Below are positions 42,582 through 52,278 of a stretch of DNA of 64,000 nucleotides, one piece after another; within the stretch, counting starts at the first letter, position 1, and every line of letters starts with the position of its first letter. A program made the translations under genes and the position numbers. The notes below the pieces were generated by a model. The model was not told the DNA's origin, did no database searches, and was given only the letters and a program-made list of their open reading frames with translations. Source of the stretch: Evansella clarkii (lineage in GTDB: Bacteria > Bacillota > Bacilli > Bacillales > Salisediminibacteriaceae); NCBI RefSeq assembly GCF_002019695.1, contig NZ_KV917376.1:1449293-1513292 (forward strand). Reading direction: 5' to 3'.

Positions 42582-44135
42582 TTAAGTTCTGTTTACTTTC
42601 ACGCCTTCTTTAATTCTGTCCCAGCTGTTTTCAATGCCTTCTTTTCTTAACTCGAATTTCTGGACTCTTTCTGTTGCTGTTTTAGGAAGGGAGTCTTTTA
42701 TCTCAACATACCGAGGCACCATGTAATAGGCCATTCGTTCCTCGCAGTACTTGATAAATTCCTCCATAGAAAGAGAGTTATTATCCTGAAGGACGAGTAC
42801 CACTTTAACGTCTTCTTCTGTTAATTCTGAAGGCACACCAATGGCTGCAGATTCTTTAATATCAGGATGCTTATTTACAATTCTCTCTATCTCATAGGAG
42901 GATATGTTCTCTCCCCGATACCTGATACAGTCTTTCATCCGGTCTTTGAAGTAAAAATAGCCCTCTATGTCTCGGGTTCCCCTGTCTCCTGTATGAAACC
43001 AGCCTCCTCTCATTGCTTCCTCCGTTTTATCCGGCATCTTATAGTATTCTTTAAAAATAGTATTTGGTGTTAATTCTTTTACTACTATTTCTCCTTCTGT
43101 GTCAGCTGCTGCTTCCTGGTCGTTATCATCAAATATTTTTACTTCTACATTAGGGAGCGGCTTGCCGATGGAACCTAGACGTATGTCATCAGGAGGGTTG
43201 CACAGACAGACAGTGGCAGTCTCCGTCAAACCGAAACCTTCTATTATGGACAGATCGAATCTTTCTTCAAAATCAGCCCAGATTTCTTTAGGTGCTGCAC
43301 CGCCGAATGTTTTAGTAACAGTATTATTTTTCTCATATTCAGATATTGGCTGTTTATAGAGGACAGTCAGGATGGAACCAATATAATTGAAAATAGTTGC
43401 TTTATGGTGGTGAATTTCTTTCCAGAAGTTACTCGCACTAAACAGTCTTGATAGAGCAAGCTGTGCTCCGGAGAGCATGGTGCCCATTACAGAGAGCTGC
43501 TGAGCGTTACAGTGGAATAACGGAAGACAGGTATATAATATGTCATCCTGTTTTATATCAGTCATTTCACCAGTGAAGTTTTCAGCAGTATTAATATAAG
43601 AGTAATGAGGTAATACAACTCCCTTTGGCGGCCCTGTTGTCCCGGAGGTGTAAATAATCGACATAGGGTCATCTTTGTTTAAAGCAGGTTCCCCATGTCT
43701 TTCACTGCTTTCAACAGCAGAGGAAGTTTTGAAATCATCCAGGTTTAATAGTTTTAAAGCAGGGGCAGCTTTTGCTGCAGCCACTGCTTCTTTTTCATAG
43801 GCTGACTCAACGATAGCCAGGGTGGAATCAGAATGGCTGAAGATATATTGCAAGCTTTCACCTTTAATATGGTAATTGACCGGAACCATTACTGCCCCGA
43901 GTTTGGCTATACCAAACCAGATAAAGAGAAAATCCGGGGTGTTGCTTAAAAGGAGGGCAATATGATCGCCTTTTTTTACCCCGAGCTTTTCAAGGCAGTT
44001 AGCGACTTTATTGGCTTCCTTATTAAAATCTGAATACGTATATTGTTCGTTTTCAAATCTTAAGAAAATATTATTGGGTATGGTGTTTGTATTGTGATTC
44101 AGCACCTGTGGTATAGTAGCAAAACTATTTTTCAC
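42582..44135 (-). CDS. AMP-forming acyl-CoA synthetase
   Basis: 517 residues; ATG 44135 with AAGGAGTGAATGACACG upstream. ANL superfamily motifs: SIIYTSGTTGPPKGV (about 167, ATP binding), GFGLTETATV, WFHTGDRG (A7 region), FKDRMKDCIRYRGENISSYEIE (hinge) and KTATERVQKFELR with the late catalytic Lys position. It activates a short- or medium-chain acid imported by the AtoE transporters. The closest group appears to be crotonobetaine/acyl-CoA ligases. The exact acid is unknown. Confidence 0.9.
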   Translation of the reverse strand: MKNSFATIPQVLNHNTNTIPNNIFLRFENEQYTYSDFNKEANKVANCLEKLGVKKGDHIALLLSNTPDFLFIWFGIAKLGAVMVPVNYHIKGESLQYIFSHSDSTLAIVESAYEKEAVAAAKAAPALKLLNLDDFKTSSAVESSERHGEPALNKDDPMSIIYTSGTTGPPKGVVLPHYSYINTAENFTGEMTDIKQDDILYTCLPLFHCNAQQLSVMGTMLSGAQLALSRLFSASNFWKEIHHHKATIFNYIGSILTVLYKQPISEYEKNNTVTKTFGGAAPKEIWADFEERFDLSIIEGFGLTETATVCLCNPPDDIRLGSIGKPLPNVEVKIFDDNDQEAAADTEGEIVVKELTPNTIFKEYYKMPDKTEEAMRGGWFHTGDRGTRDIEGYFYFKDRMKDCIRYRGENISSYEIERIVNKHPDIKESAAIGVPSELTEEDVKVVLVLQDNNSLSMEEFIKYCEERMAYYMVPRYVEIKDSLPKTATERVQKFELRKEGIENSWDRIKEGVKVNRT

Positions 44136-44210
44136 GTGTCATTCACTCCTTCTGGATGGTATTAGCGGGCAGGCGGTTCAGGAAGGCATGCCCGCTGTGT
44201 CTATGTTTTA

Positions 44211-45551
44211 TCAAATGAAAATCAGCATGCTTATCGAGGAGACAATTATATAGATAATCATTGCTATCAGACAGTATCCCCATATATCCCGAATACCGAG
44301 ACCAGCTATTCCCAGAGCGGGGAGGGCCCAGAACGGCTGAAACATGTTCGTTGTAACATCCCCTATCGTGACAGCATTGACTATAGAAGCTACGCTTACA
44401 TTCAGGCTTTCTGCTGCTTCAATCATAATTGGACCCTGGACGGCCCACTGGCCACCAGCTGAAGGTACGAAGATATTTACAAGACATGCAGATAAATAAA
44501 CGAATAGCGGCAAGGTAGCTTCAGTTGAAAATGATACGAACCATGCTGCAATGAGCGAAATAAGACCGGAGCTTGCCATAATTCCCATTATTCCTGCATA
44601 AAAAGGAAACTGAATGATAATGCCGGCTGTTGAGGTAACAGCTTTCTTAACTGCGGCAATGTATTTGCTCGGAGAACCATGAAGAGCCAAGCCGAGAATA
44701 ATTAGCAGGAAGTTGGCAAAATCAATATTCAGGTCCAGGCCTCTCGTAGCAAAGTAATAAACTATCCAGCTTAAACCGGCTATAACGATAATGTAGGTAA
44801 GAATCTTACTGTTATCCAATCTTTCAGCAATAGTTTGAGGCTCTTCGAGAGTTGCTACAGATTCGTGCTCAACTTGTGAAGAAGTTTTCGGATCAACTTC
44901 TTTGAAAGGCACCGTATCTTCAGCGGCTGGATGCATTTTTCTGAACAGGAAGGCGAAGATTATCACTGAAACAATGGCAGGCACCATGAGCTGGGGACTA
45001 AAAATGGTCTGTGCTAAAGGAACCAGCCCTATTGATTCTTCTAAAGGATGCCCCGGCGTGTTTACCAGTAATGGAGCCGTTATTGTTAAAGACATTGGGA
45101 GGACAGCCATTGCTCCGCAAAAAGCTGCGGCAATAAGCACCCTGTAGTCCACCCCTTTAATATTTTTGGCGAGCTCTCGTGCGAAAATAGGACCAAGAAT
45201 TAACCCGAAGCCCCAGCTTAAAAATGCAGCCCCACCACTAACAAGTACAGTGGACATTACTGCGTTCGCCGGGTTTTTAGGTATGGAAGCTAATCTCCTG
45301 ATCCCTTTTTGAATACTTGGTGCTATAGCGAGGCAATAACCAGCTACCAAAATAACTACCATTTGCATAGCGAATGCTAAAAAGTCCCAAAATCCCGCAT
45401 ACCAAAATTCAACTAACTCAAAGGGACCGGAAGGGGTTAGGAAAAGGGCCAAAAAATAAGCAAGAATTGTAAGGATTAATGCGAAAACAAAGGCATCCGG
45501 CAAGTACTTTTCCACTCCTAATTTAAAGCGGTTAGCAAGCTGATATAACAT
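44211..45551 (-). CDS. atoE: short-chain fatty acid transporter (AtoE family), first copy
   Basis: 446 residues; ATG 45551 with AGGAGTGATTAA upstream. About 12 membrane helices; EKYLPDAFVFALILTILAYF, FWYAGFWDFLAFAMQMVVILVAGYCLA and VPSAGGQWAVQGP show the family. It is the first gene behind the sigma-54 promoter at 45589. Similar to the copy at 38498 throughout, but clearly diverged. Confidence 0.9.
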   Translation of the reverse strand: MLYQLANRFKLGVEKYLPDAFVFALILTILAYFLALFLTPSGPFELVEFWYAGFWDFLAFAMQMVVILVAGYCLAIAPSIQKGIRRLASIPKNPANAVMSTVLVSGGAAFLSWGFGLILGPIFARELAKNIKGVDYRVLIAAAFCGAMAVLPMSLTITAPLLVNTPGHPLEESIGLVPLAQTIFSPQLMVPAIVSVIIFAFLFRKMHPAAEDTVPFKEVDPKTSSQVEHESVATLEEPQTIAERLDNSKILTYIIVIAGLSWIVYYFATRGLDLNIDFANFLLIILGLALHGSPSKYIAAVKKAVTSTAGIIIQFPFYAGIMGIMASSGLISLIAAWFVSFSTEATLPLFVYLSACLVNIFVPSAGGQWAVQGPIMIEAAESLNVSVASIVNAVTIGDVTTNMFQPFWALPALGIAGLGIRDIWGYCLIAMIIYIIVSSISMLIFI

Positions 45552-45588
45552 TTAATCACTCCTTTTTTCCAGATTGATTAATATTAGT

Positions 45589-45604
45589 TGCAAGAATCAT
45601 GCCA
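45589..45604 (-). promoter_or_regulatory. sigma-54 promoter of the acyl-catabolic operon
   Basis: On the minus strand TGGCAT-GATTC-TTGCA: the invariant GG and GC of the -24/-12 elements with exact spacing (consensus TGGCAC-N5-TTGCW). It lies 38 bases upstream of the first AtoE gene, and a divergent sigma-54 activator gene is adjacent. Confidence 0.88.
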
Positions 45605-45641
45605 GTTTGGAAAACGCTTACATGAGGGCGGTTTGTACCTT

Positions 45642-45659
45642 ATATGCAGAAATGCATAT
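45642..45659. promoter_or_regulatory. enhancer-binding site for the divergent activator
   Basis: Perfect inverted repeat ATATGCA-GAAA-TGCATAT, about 40 bases upstream of the sigma-54 -24 element. A second, imperfect site (GTGCAT-GAT-TGCGTA, about 45677-45691) follows. Position and symmetry fit the upstream activating sequence of the PAS-AAA-Fis protein. Confidence 0.65.
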
Positions 45660-45724
45660 GCGATCTTACATACATTGTGCATGATTGCGTATTCAGAATT
45701 TTTGCACTAATATATTCTTAAAGG

Positions 45725-47158
45725 ATGATTGAGAGGATGGTGGGAGCTATGTTTAAGTCGCCGCATTTTAAAGCAGTTGAAGTGGACGAGATAAATACTC
45801 TGTTTAATGCTATTTTTAATACTTCAAATGACGGATTATATGTATGTGACGGAGAAGGGAGAAGCCTGGCTTTTAACAAGGCATTCCTTCAAATTTCGGG
45901 AATAGAGGAACATTTATTATATGAGTACACCGTCTTCGAGCTGGTTGAAAATGATTTTGTCCCCAATTCCTGTGCAGCAGAAACACTTCGGACGAAACAA
46001 AAACATAATACGATTATTGATTATTACACAGGGAAAAAGGGCATGCTTACTTCCACGCCGATTTATAACGGGGAAGGTGACATTGTTTGTGTCGTTTCCA
46101 ATGTCCGGGATATTACTGAGTTGAACAGACTGCAGGAGGAACTGGAGGAAACAAGGAAGATAAATTATAAATATAAAGAAGCATTATATCAGATGCAGGG
46201 AGAAATGGAAGAGAAGAAACAGCTTGTGTATCGCAGCAGGGAAATGCACCGGGTTGTTAATTTGGCGAACAGGCTGGCCAAAAATGATTCTCCAGTATTA
46301 ATTTTAGGTGAATCAGGAGTCGGGAAAGATGTCATGGCCCGGTATATACATAAAGAAAGCGGACGCAGAGGATCTTTCGTGACAGTTAACTGTGGTGCTA
46401 TTCCTGATCATCTCCTTGAATCAGAGTTGTTTGGTTATGAAAAGGGCGCTTTCACCGGAGCAAACCACTCAAAAGCAGGGCTTTTTGAATTGGCGGATAA
46501 GGGAACGATTTTTTTAGATGAAATAGGGGACCTGCCGTTTACTCTTCAGGTGAAACTCCTGAATGTTTTACAGGATCAGAAGGTGCGGAGGGTCGGAGGT
46601 ACTTCCCAAAGAAGTGTGGATATGAGAATAATAGCTGCAACAAATAGTGACTTAGAAAAACTTATAGAAGATAAGAAATTCAGGAAAGACCTGTATTACC
46701 GTTTAAATGTGCTGCAATTAAATATCCCTCCTCTAAGAAAGAGGCCAGAAGATATTCCGATTCTAGCCTTAAGCTTTCTGGATCGGCTCAATAAAAAGTA
46801 CAAAAGTAACAAAAAAATTCAACCTATGGCTATTGAATGCTTGTATTCCTACCCTTGGCCTGGGAATGTACGGGAATTGAAAAATGTTATAGAAAGAATT
46901 TTCCATTTAAGTGAAACAGAGAAAATCCCATATGATGCACTACCTCACAATGTGCAGTATAAAAGAAGCGAGGAAAAAGAAGGAAATACGCAAAAGAAAA
47001 AAGAGAGCAATTCACTAAGAGAAGAATTATATTTTTATGAAAAGCAATATATTGAACAAAAACTCCAGGAATCAAAAACACTTAAAGAGTGTGCACAGAA
47101 ATTAAAAATCGATATTTCTACGTTAGTAAGGAAAAAGAATAAGCTGGGGATTCGGTAG
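45725..47158 (+). CDS. sigma-54-dependent transcriptional activator (PAS-AAA-Fis)
   Basis: 477 residues if started at ATG 45725; ATG 45749, behind GGTGGGAG, is an equally good start. PAS sensor domain (about 25-140), coiled linker, AAA+ domain with Walker A GESGVGKD (about 200), the sigma-54 contact loop GAFTGA (about 245), Walker B TIFLDEIG, and a C-terminal Fis-type helix-turn-helix (LKECAQKLKIDISTLVRKKNKLG). Divergent from the AtoE operon whose promoter is sigma-54 type, so it is almost certainly the activator. The PAS domain probably senses a small acid or its derivative. Confidence 0.93.
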   Translation: MIERMVGAMFKSPHFKAVEVDEINTLFNAIFNTSNDGLYVCDGEGRSLAFNKAFLQISGIEEHLLYEYTVFELVENDFVPNSCAAETLRTKQKHNTIIDYYTGKKGMLTSTPIYNGEGDIVCVVSNVRDITELNRLQEELEETRKINYKYKEALYQMQGEMEEKKQLVYRSREMHRVVNLANRLAKNDSPVLILGESGVGKDVMARYIHKESGRRGSFVTVNCGAIPDHLLESELFGYEKGAFTGANHSKAGLFELADKGTIFLDEIGDLPFTLQVKLLNVLQDQKVRRVGGTSQRSVDMRIIAATNSDLEKLIEDKKFRKDLYYRLNVLQLNIPPLRKRPEDIPILALSFLDRLNKKYKSNKKIQPMAIECLYSYPWPGNVRELKNVIERIFHLSETEKIPYDALPHNVQYKRSEEKEGNTQKKKESNSLREELYFYEKQYIEQKLQESKTLKECAQKLKIDISTLVRKKNKLGIR

Positions 47159-47314
47159 GGGCAGGGGATAGGTGCGGCGTCCCCGACGAATTTTTTTACA
47201 AGGGATTTTTTCTATAAGTAGTATAAATGGGAGAAACCGAATGCGAAAGTACACATCTATGGTTAAGGCGCATAACGAAGTTATGCGCCTACAAGATTAT
47301 TTTTTAGGAACCTA

Positions 47315-49171
47315 TCAGTCTTCAATATCAATTACAATTCGATTGCTGAAACTAGGTGTGCTATAGCTGTAATCCCCCAGCAAATGGAAATGGAATAATA
47401 TTTCCTCGTCACTTGCTTCTATTGTGAGGTGGCTTGCGCGATTTCCAGGAATATTAAATTCCCCAATATCAGCTATGTTCTCACCTAAGACGGCAAAAGG
47501 AACAGAGAGTGTTATTACATCATCCACTTTTTCAGTCGAGTAGTCTATATCCCGGTTTAAGTCGAGAACAATTCTTGTATAAGTTGGATGTTCACCGAAA
47601 CGAATATTTTCAATGATATTTTGTGCTACAGTGACTTCTCGCTCGGCATTAAACCTTCCGTAACCCACCTTAATCGTTGCTGTTCCCTCTGACAGAGCTG
47701 TAATAGTCCCATCCCCGTTCCATTCAACTACCTCCCCATCTTGTTCAATGGAAACAGAAACATTCTCCGGATCCAGTAATGATCTCTCCGAATTTCGGTC
47801 TACAAAATAGAGATCCAGTTCTTCTGTTTGTCCAGGTGAAAGGGATAAATCATGTGGGAGGATCCCAATGGTTCCGTGGTTATTGAAAGGCTTTCCTTTA
47901 AATGGAGGGTAAAGTAAATACTGATACCTTACTTCTTTATTCCACTCCTGAAGTTCATCTTCCCACATTGCCATAATCTCATTGACTGGTACGTTATCTG
48001 CCAGCATCGGACGGACGTCGGCGTGTCCGATTAGTGTATCGTATAAGTACCTGCCACCGCTGTACGTAAACCTGAAATCCTCAGGAGATTGATTTTTAAT
48101 AATCGTTAAAAGATTTAAACCCAGGCTGACAACATCCATCTTATGGGGATCTTCTACGATAATTTCTACTCCTTCAATTTCCTGACCTGCATAGAGGTTT
48201 GCCTCTGGAGTAAAAGTGATTGCCTCGAGCTTCACTCCTTCTACATCTGTTTCCTCAAATGCGTTGACGATCGCTTCCCCGTCAGCCCAGGGAGCGCCAA
48301 TATATTCAAATGGACGGTCTGTTCCTAGCCCTACAGAGATATTTGTATCTACCATCAGAACTGTGCCGGTGTATAAGTAAGAAGTTTCGATGCTAGGCAT
48401 ATTTGGAGATGGTGCTACCCAGTCCAGACCCGTTTCACCAAAGTACATGTCCCGTCTCCAGTGTTTCATTTCCACCACTTCCAATTCGACACCGAGATTA
48501 TGAACATCATTGAACATGTATGCTAACTCTCCTATCGTCATCCCATGTCTTACAGGCAGCAAGTAACGGCCCATGAAACTTATTAATTCCGAATCCCGGA
48601 CAGGCCCTTCAACTCTTTCGCCGGACATTGGGTTTGGGCGGTCCAAAATGACGACTTCTTTATCATTTTTTGCTGCAGCTTCCATGACAAAGCCCATCGT
48701 GTAGATATACGTATATACATTGGAACCGACATCCTGTATATCAAAAACAAGGACATCCACGTCTTCCAGCATCTCTGGGGTCGGCTCCCATGTGGCTCCA
48801 TAAAGGCTATAGACAGGAAGTCCCGTATCAGGATCAACGTAATTATCGATCGGCTGTCCTCCAGGGATGTCCCCTCTGATGCCGTGTTCAGGCCCATACA
48901 GTGCACGGAGGTCTACTTCAGGATGTTCGTGAAGGACATCAATAGTCATCTTTCCGTCACCATTAACCCCGGATACATTTGTAACGAGTCCAACCCGCTT
49001 ATCTTTTAACAGGTCTAACTCCTTTTCTATCAGTCTGTCAATGCCTAACTCAACTGTTGGACCTTTCTGTGCTTCCGCTGTATAAGCTGAAATGCTGAAA
49101 ATACTCAAAATAACGAGCGTTGCGAGCGTAATTGCTGTTCCTGACCTAATGAATGAATTTTTCATATACAT
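47315..49171 (-). CDS. namZ: secreted NamZ/YbbC-type exo-beta-N-acetylmuramidase (DUF1343)
   Basis: 618 residues; ATG 49171 with GGAGG 7 bases upstream. Signal peptide (about 1-35), then the DUF1343 domain (about 38-410): GLVTNVSG, LYGPEHGIRGD, VYSLYG, VLVFDIQDVGSNVYTYIYTMG, LDRPNPMSGERVEGP, RHGMTIGELA. After that a bacterial Ig-like BIG2 domain (about 435-515, ENVSVSIEQDGEV, GTATIKVGYG) and an AMIN-type domain (about 518-618). B. subtilis NamZ removes terminal MurNAc from muropeptides; the two extra C-terminal domains probably bind the wall. It lies opposite the murR-murQ genes. Confidence 0.88.
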   Translation of the reverse strand: MYMKNSFIRSGTAITLATLVILSIFSISAYTAEAQKGPTVELGIDRLIEKELDLLKDKRVGLVTNVSGVNGDGKMTIDVLHEHPEVDLRALYGPEHGIRGDIPGGQPIDNYVDPDTGLPVYSLYGATWEPTPEMLEDVDVLVFDIQDVGSNVYTYIYTMGFVMEAAAKNDKEVVILDRPNPMSGERVEGPVRDSELISFMGRYLLPVRHGMTIGELAYMFNDVHNLGVELEVVEMKHWRRDMYFGETGLDWVAPSPNMPSIETSYLYTGTVLMVDTNISVGLGTDRPFEYIGAPWADGEAIVNAFEETDVEGVKLEAITFTPEANLYAGQEIEGVEIIVEDPHKMDVVSLGLNLLTIIKNQSPEDFRFTYSGGRYLYDTLIGHADVRPMLADNVPVNEIMAMWEDELQEWNKEVRYQYLLYPPFKGKPFNNHGTIGILPHDLSLSPGQTEELDLYFVDRNSERSLLDPENVSVSIEQDGEVVEWNGDGTITALSEGTATIKVGYGRFNAEREVTVAQNIIENIRFGEHPTYTRIVLDLNRDIDYSTEKVDDVITLSVPFAVLGENIADIGEFNIPGNRASHLTIEASDEEILFHFHLLGDYSYSTPSFSNRIVIDIED

Positions 49172-49688
49172 CGTTCAACCTCCATTTTGAAATAATTGTT
49201 CACTTGCTTATGGGATAGTTTGCTTGAACTGGAGCAGGAAGACCTTCACCTCCTTTAAAACTAAGATTTAAGCATTAAATAAAACTTAGGAAAACCAGGG
49301 TATTAATGTGGATAACAATCTGGGTGTCAACACTCAGTTGATCTCTTGAGGTGTGGTAATTTAGATGCGGTGGCAGGAACAAACTTCCAGAAGACTCGCC
49401 ATGACAATGCGGTGAGTGAAGAATATGTAGCTGAGACAAGATGTAATAACGAATTTATCAAAAGTATAGATGGTTTTAAAATTAAGTGTCAATAAGTACT
49501 TGAAACTATGAAATCAAATTTCAGCCATTCCCCAATACTATGTATTCGGTAAAAACATCTCACGTAATTAACATTAATTAACAAATAAACCAATGAAAGT
49601 ATCTATAATGAGGATATATATACGGATTTATACCCTAAATTTCCCAGTAGTTTGATATGAAATTAATTTTTATATTTTTCTGAATATA
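49172..49688. other. control region between namZ and murR
   Basis: About 500 bases, AT-rich, without an ORF with a ribosome binding site. It holds the murR promoter (49689-49718) and must hold the namZ promoter on the other strand, which I could not pick out. Confidence 0.4.
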
Positions 49689-49718
49689 TTGACATTAAGT
49701 TTTAAGAGTGTTTATAAT
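49689..49718 (+). promoter_or_regulatory. sigma-A promoter of the murR-murQ operon
   Basis: TTGACA (49689-49694), 18 bases, TATAAT (49713-49718): perfect hexamers at a usual spacing, 25 bases before the murR start. Repression by MurR at this promoter is expected from the family. Confidence 0.88.
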
Positions 49719-49742
49719 GCCATTAAAAGGCAGGGGATGAAA

Positions 49743-50600
49743 TTGGTAAAACATAACGGAGGGTTAGTCCGGATAAAAGAGGCCTTAAAATATATCAGGC
49801 CAGCAGAAGAAAATGCTGCCAGATACATATTGGAAAATCCGGATGAAGTTGTTGGGCTCTCCATCAAAGAATTGGCGGTGAAGAGCCAATCGAGCCAGGC
49901 GGCTATCATTCGTCTGTGCAAAAATATTGGTGTGGAGGGCTTTAAAGAATTAAAGGTTAGGATCGCTGGAGATTTGCAGGCAATGCAAAGTAGTGACCAG
50001 GCTTATAAAGAGATTTCCCCAAACGATGATATTAAGACGTTAATTAACAGCATTTCCTATAACAATATATATGCAATCCGCCAGACACTTCAGTTACTCG
50101 ATTTTAAGGAAGTGGAACGGGCGGTGGAAGCAATAGAAGCTGCAGGAAGAATCGATTTCTATGGTGCCGCAGCGTCCCAAATTATTGCACAGGACGCCCA
50201 GCAAAAGTTTTTAAGAATCAACAAGGCCTGTACAGCGTACACAGATTCCCATCTTCAACTTACCTCGTCGGTCACCCTGACAGAAAAGGATGTAGCTGTC
50301 GGCATTTCCTACTCTGGAGAAACCACTCATGTTCTGGAAGCGATAAAAATATCAAAAGAAAACAATGCAACGACAATTGGAATCACCCGTTACGGGGCAA
50401 ACCCCTTGGCCAGCATGGTCGATATTTGTTTAACGACTTCCGCGACAGAATCAGATATTAGGAGTGCGGCAACCGCATCACGAATTGCACAGCTTAACAT
50501 TATTGATATCCTGTTCAGTTCAGTAGCTTCAAAGAACTACCATTCCTCTATTGACTATTTAAACAAGACCAGAGATGCCACCCAGAATACTTTCCGTTAA
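49743..50600 (+). CDS. murR: MurR/RpiR-family regulator of amino-sugar catabolism
   Basis: About 285 residues from TTG 49743 (site AGGGG 6 bases upstream); an ATG at 49737 is the alternative, and a reading from inside the promoter is excluded. N-terminal RpiR helix-turn-helix (SIKELAVKSQSSQAAIIRLCKNIGVEGFKEL), then a SIS sugar-phosphate binding domain (about 120-250; YGAAASQIIAQDAQQKF, VGISYSGETTHVLEA). MurR-type proteins repress MurNAc catabolic genes until MurNAc-6-phosphate binds. It is the first gene of the operon, before murQ. Confidence 0.9.
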   Translation: MVKHNGGLVRIKEALKYIRPAEENAARYILENPDEVVGLSIKELAVKSQSSQAAIIRLCKNIGVEGFKELKVRIAGDLQAMQSSDQAYKEISPNDDIKTLINSISYNNIYAIRQTLQLLDFKEVERAVEAIEAAGRIDFYGAAASQIIAQDAQQKFLRINKACTAYTDSHLQLTSSVTLTEKDVAVGISYSGETTHVLEAIKISKENNATTIGITRYGANPLASMVDICLTTSATESDIRSAATASRIAQLNIIDILFSSVASKNYHSSIDYLNKTRDATQNTFR

Positions 50601-50630
50601 GTAGATGACTAACATTGGGAGGGGATATAC

Positions 50631-51551
50631 ATGGATGATATAAGAGAATTAGTAACTGAACAACGGAACGTATTGTCAGATGGAATCGACAGAAAAACGC
50701 CGCTGGAGATTCTAGGGATTATAAACAAGGAAGACCAGAAGGTGCCGAATATTATTGAACAGCACTTACCTGAGATTGAAAAGGTGGTAAAGGCGGTTGT
50801 CAACTCTCTTTCCAATAAAGGGCGGCTGTTTTATGTTGGTGCCGGAACAAGCGGAAGAATTGGTATACTTGACGCTTCTGAATGTCCTCCCACATATGGA
50901 ACACCGCCGGAAATGGTTCAGGCCTTAATTGCTGGAGGGAAAGGCGCTGTTTTTCAGGCAGTTGAGGGGGCAGAGGATAATGAGGAAGTTGGTAAAAAAG
51001 ATATTGATGATGCCTCATTAAAACAAGAGGATATCGTCATTGGCATCACAGCAAGCGGGCGGGCGCCTTATGTGATAGGAGCTCTGAGAGAAGCCCGGAA
51101 GCAAGGCGTTACTACAGTATCTTTTACATGCAATAAAAAAGCAAAGTTAAATGATTATGGAGATTATCTGTTAAATATTGAAGTGGGGCCAGAAGTAGTG
51201 ATGGGATCCACACGCATGAAGGCAGGAACGGCACAGAAATTAGTCTTAAACATGATCACGACAACAAGCATGATTCAACTGGGGAAGGTTTACGGGAATT
51301 TAATGGTAGATTTACAGCCGCTAAATCAAAAGCTGGTGCAGCGCTGCCTCCGGATTATCGAACATGGAACAGGCTGTACAGAAGCAGAAGCAAGTGACCT
51401 GTTCGATAAAGCTCTTGGAAACCCGAAAGTTGCTATCATAATGGGGCAATGTAATGTGAGCAGAGAAACAGCACTTCAAATGCTTGAGGAGAAAGAGGAT
51501 TTTATCTACCTTGCTGTTGAAGAGCACAATGCTCGCAAACAGGCCAGATGA
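50631..51551 (+). CDS. murQ: N-acetylmuramic acid 6-phosphate etherase
   Basis: 306 residues; ATG with GGGAGGGGA upstream. SIS domain with the family signatures YVGAGTSGRIGILDASECPPTYG (about 65-87), AVEGAEDN, GITASGRAPYV, and VGPEVVMGSTRMKAGTAQK. It splits the lactyl ether of MurNAc-6-phosphate to GlcNAc-6-phosphate and D-lactate. It is 30 bases after murR. The substrate would be produced by the kinase encoded at 52279. Confidence 0.96.
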   Translation: MDDIRELVTEQRNVLSDGIDRKTPLEILGIINKEDQKVPNIIEQHLPEIEKVVKAVVNSLSNKGRLFYVGAGTSGRIGILDASECPPTYGTPPEMVQALIAGGKGAVFQAVEGAEDNEEVGKKDIDDASLKQEDIVIGITASGRAPYVIGALREARKQGVTTVSFTCNKKAKLNDYGDYLLNIEVGPEVVMGSTRMKAGTAQKLVLNMITTTSMIQLGKVYGNLMVDLQPLNQKLVQRCLRIIEHGTGCTEAEASDLFDKALGNPKVAIIMGQCNVSRETALQMLEEKEDFIYLAVEEHNARKQAR

Positions 51552-51567
51552 TCGTAAAACCTGTATT

Positions 51568-52167
51568 CTAAACCTCTATCGAAATATGGTGAATCTTTTT
51601 TAAAACAAAGTAAATGGATACGTAGGATATTAAGGAAAAAGAACACAAGAATAAGAGAATTGGGAAGTATAAAGAAATGACAACGATTGCCACCAGAGAT
51701 ACAAGCATTCCGATTGTATATAACGGTTTAAAAAAGACTAATAAAAAAGCATTTTTTAGCAGCTGTTTAAATGAAAGTTCAATATGAAAATGCAGGGTGA
51801 CTGCATGCAGCAAGAACAGGATATAAATAACGAGAATAAAGCCGCTCATGATACCGAGATAAAAAGTATATTCACCATCCATGGAAAAAAATGCGTATGG
51901 GTAATAAGTTAAACTGAAAAACACGATGAAGGCTGGGATTCCAGCTAAATTACCTTTCCATAGATAACGGTATAGTTCCTTAAAATATAACCGGAACACA
52001 CTGGAAGATTTCAGGGCTATTTTTTCCCTGGAAGTGGAGAAGAGAGCCATTGTGGCTGGAAAAATTGTAACTACAGCCAGACAGGAAACCATCCATAAAA
52101 ATTGCAGAATAACAATGGAAGTGACTTCATCCAGTATTTTATAAAACTTGGAATCTAGTATGGACAT
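51568..52167 (-). CDS. DUF624 (YesL-like) membrane protein
   Basis: 199 residues; ATG 52167 with AGGGGGAGT upstream. Five membrane helices; the N-terminal motif YKILDEVTSIVILQFLWMVSCLAVVTIFPATMALF is typical of YesL proteins, which accompany carbohydrate ABC transporters in Bacilli. Its function is unknown; a role in assembly or regulation of the transporter is assumed. It is inverted within the operon, splitting murQ from the kinase gene, and its start is divergent with the kinase. Confidence 0.85.
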   Translation of the reverse strand: MSILDSKFYKILDEVTSIVILQFLWMVSCLAVVTIFPATMALFSTSREKIALKSSSVFRLYFKELYRYLWKGNLAGIPAFIVFFSLTYYPYAFFSMDGEYTFYLGIMSGFILVIYILFLLHAVTLHFHIELSFKQLLKNAFLLVFFKPLYTIGMLVSLVAIVVISLYFPILLFLCSFSLISYVSIYFVLKKIHHISIEV

Positions 52168-52278
52168 TGGACTCCCCCTAAGAAAACCTGGTAATAGGAA
52201 AAATTATACACTGGATGAAACAAAATTTCAAAATAGGTATTTTAATTTAAAACAAACATTTAAAGGGGCATCACGATA

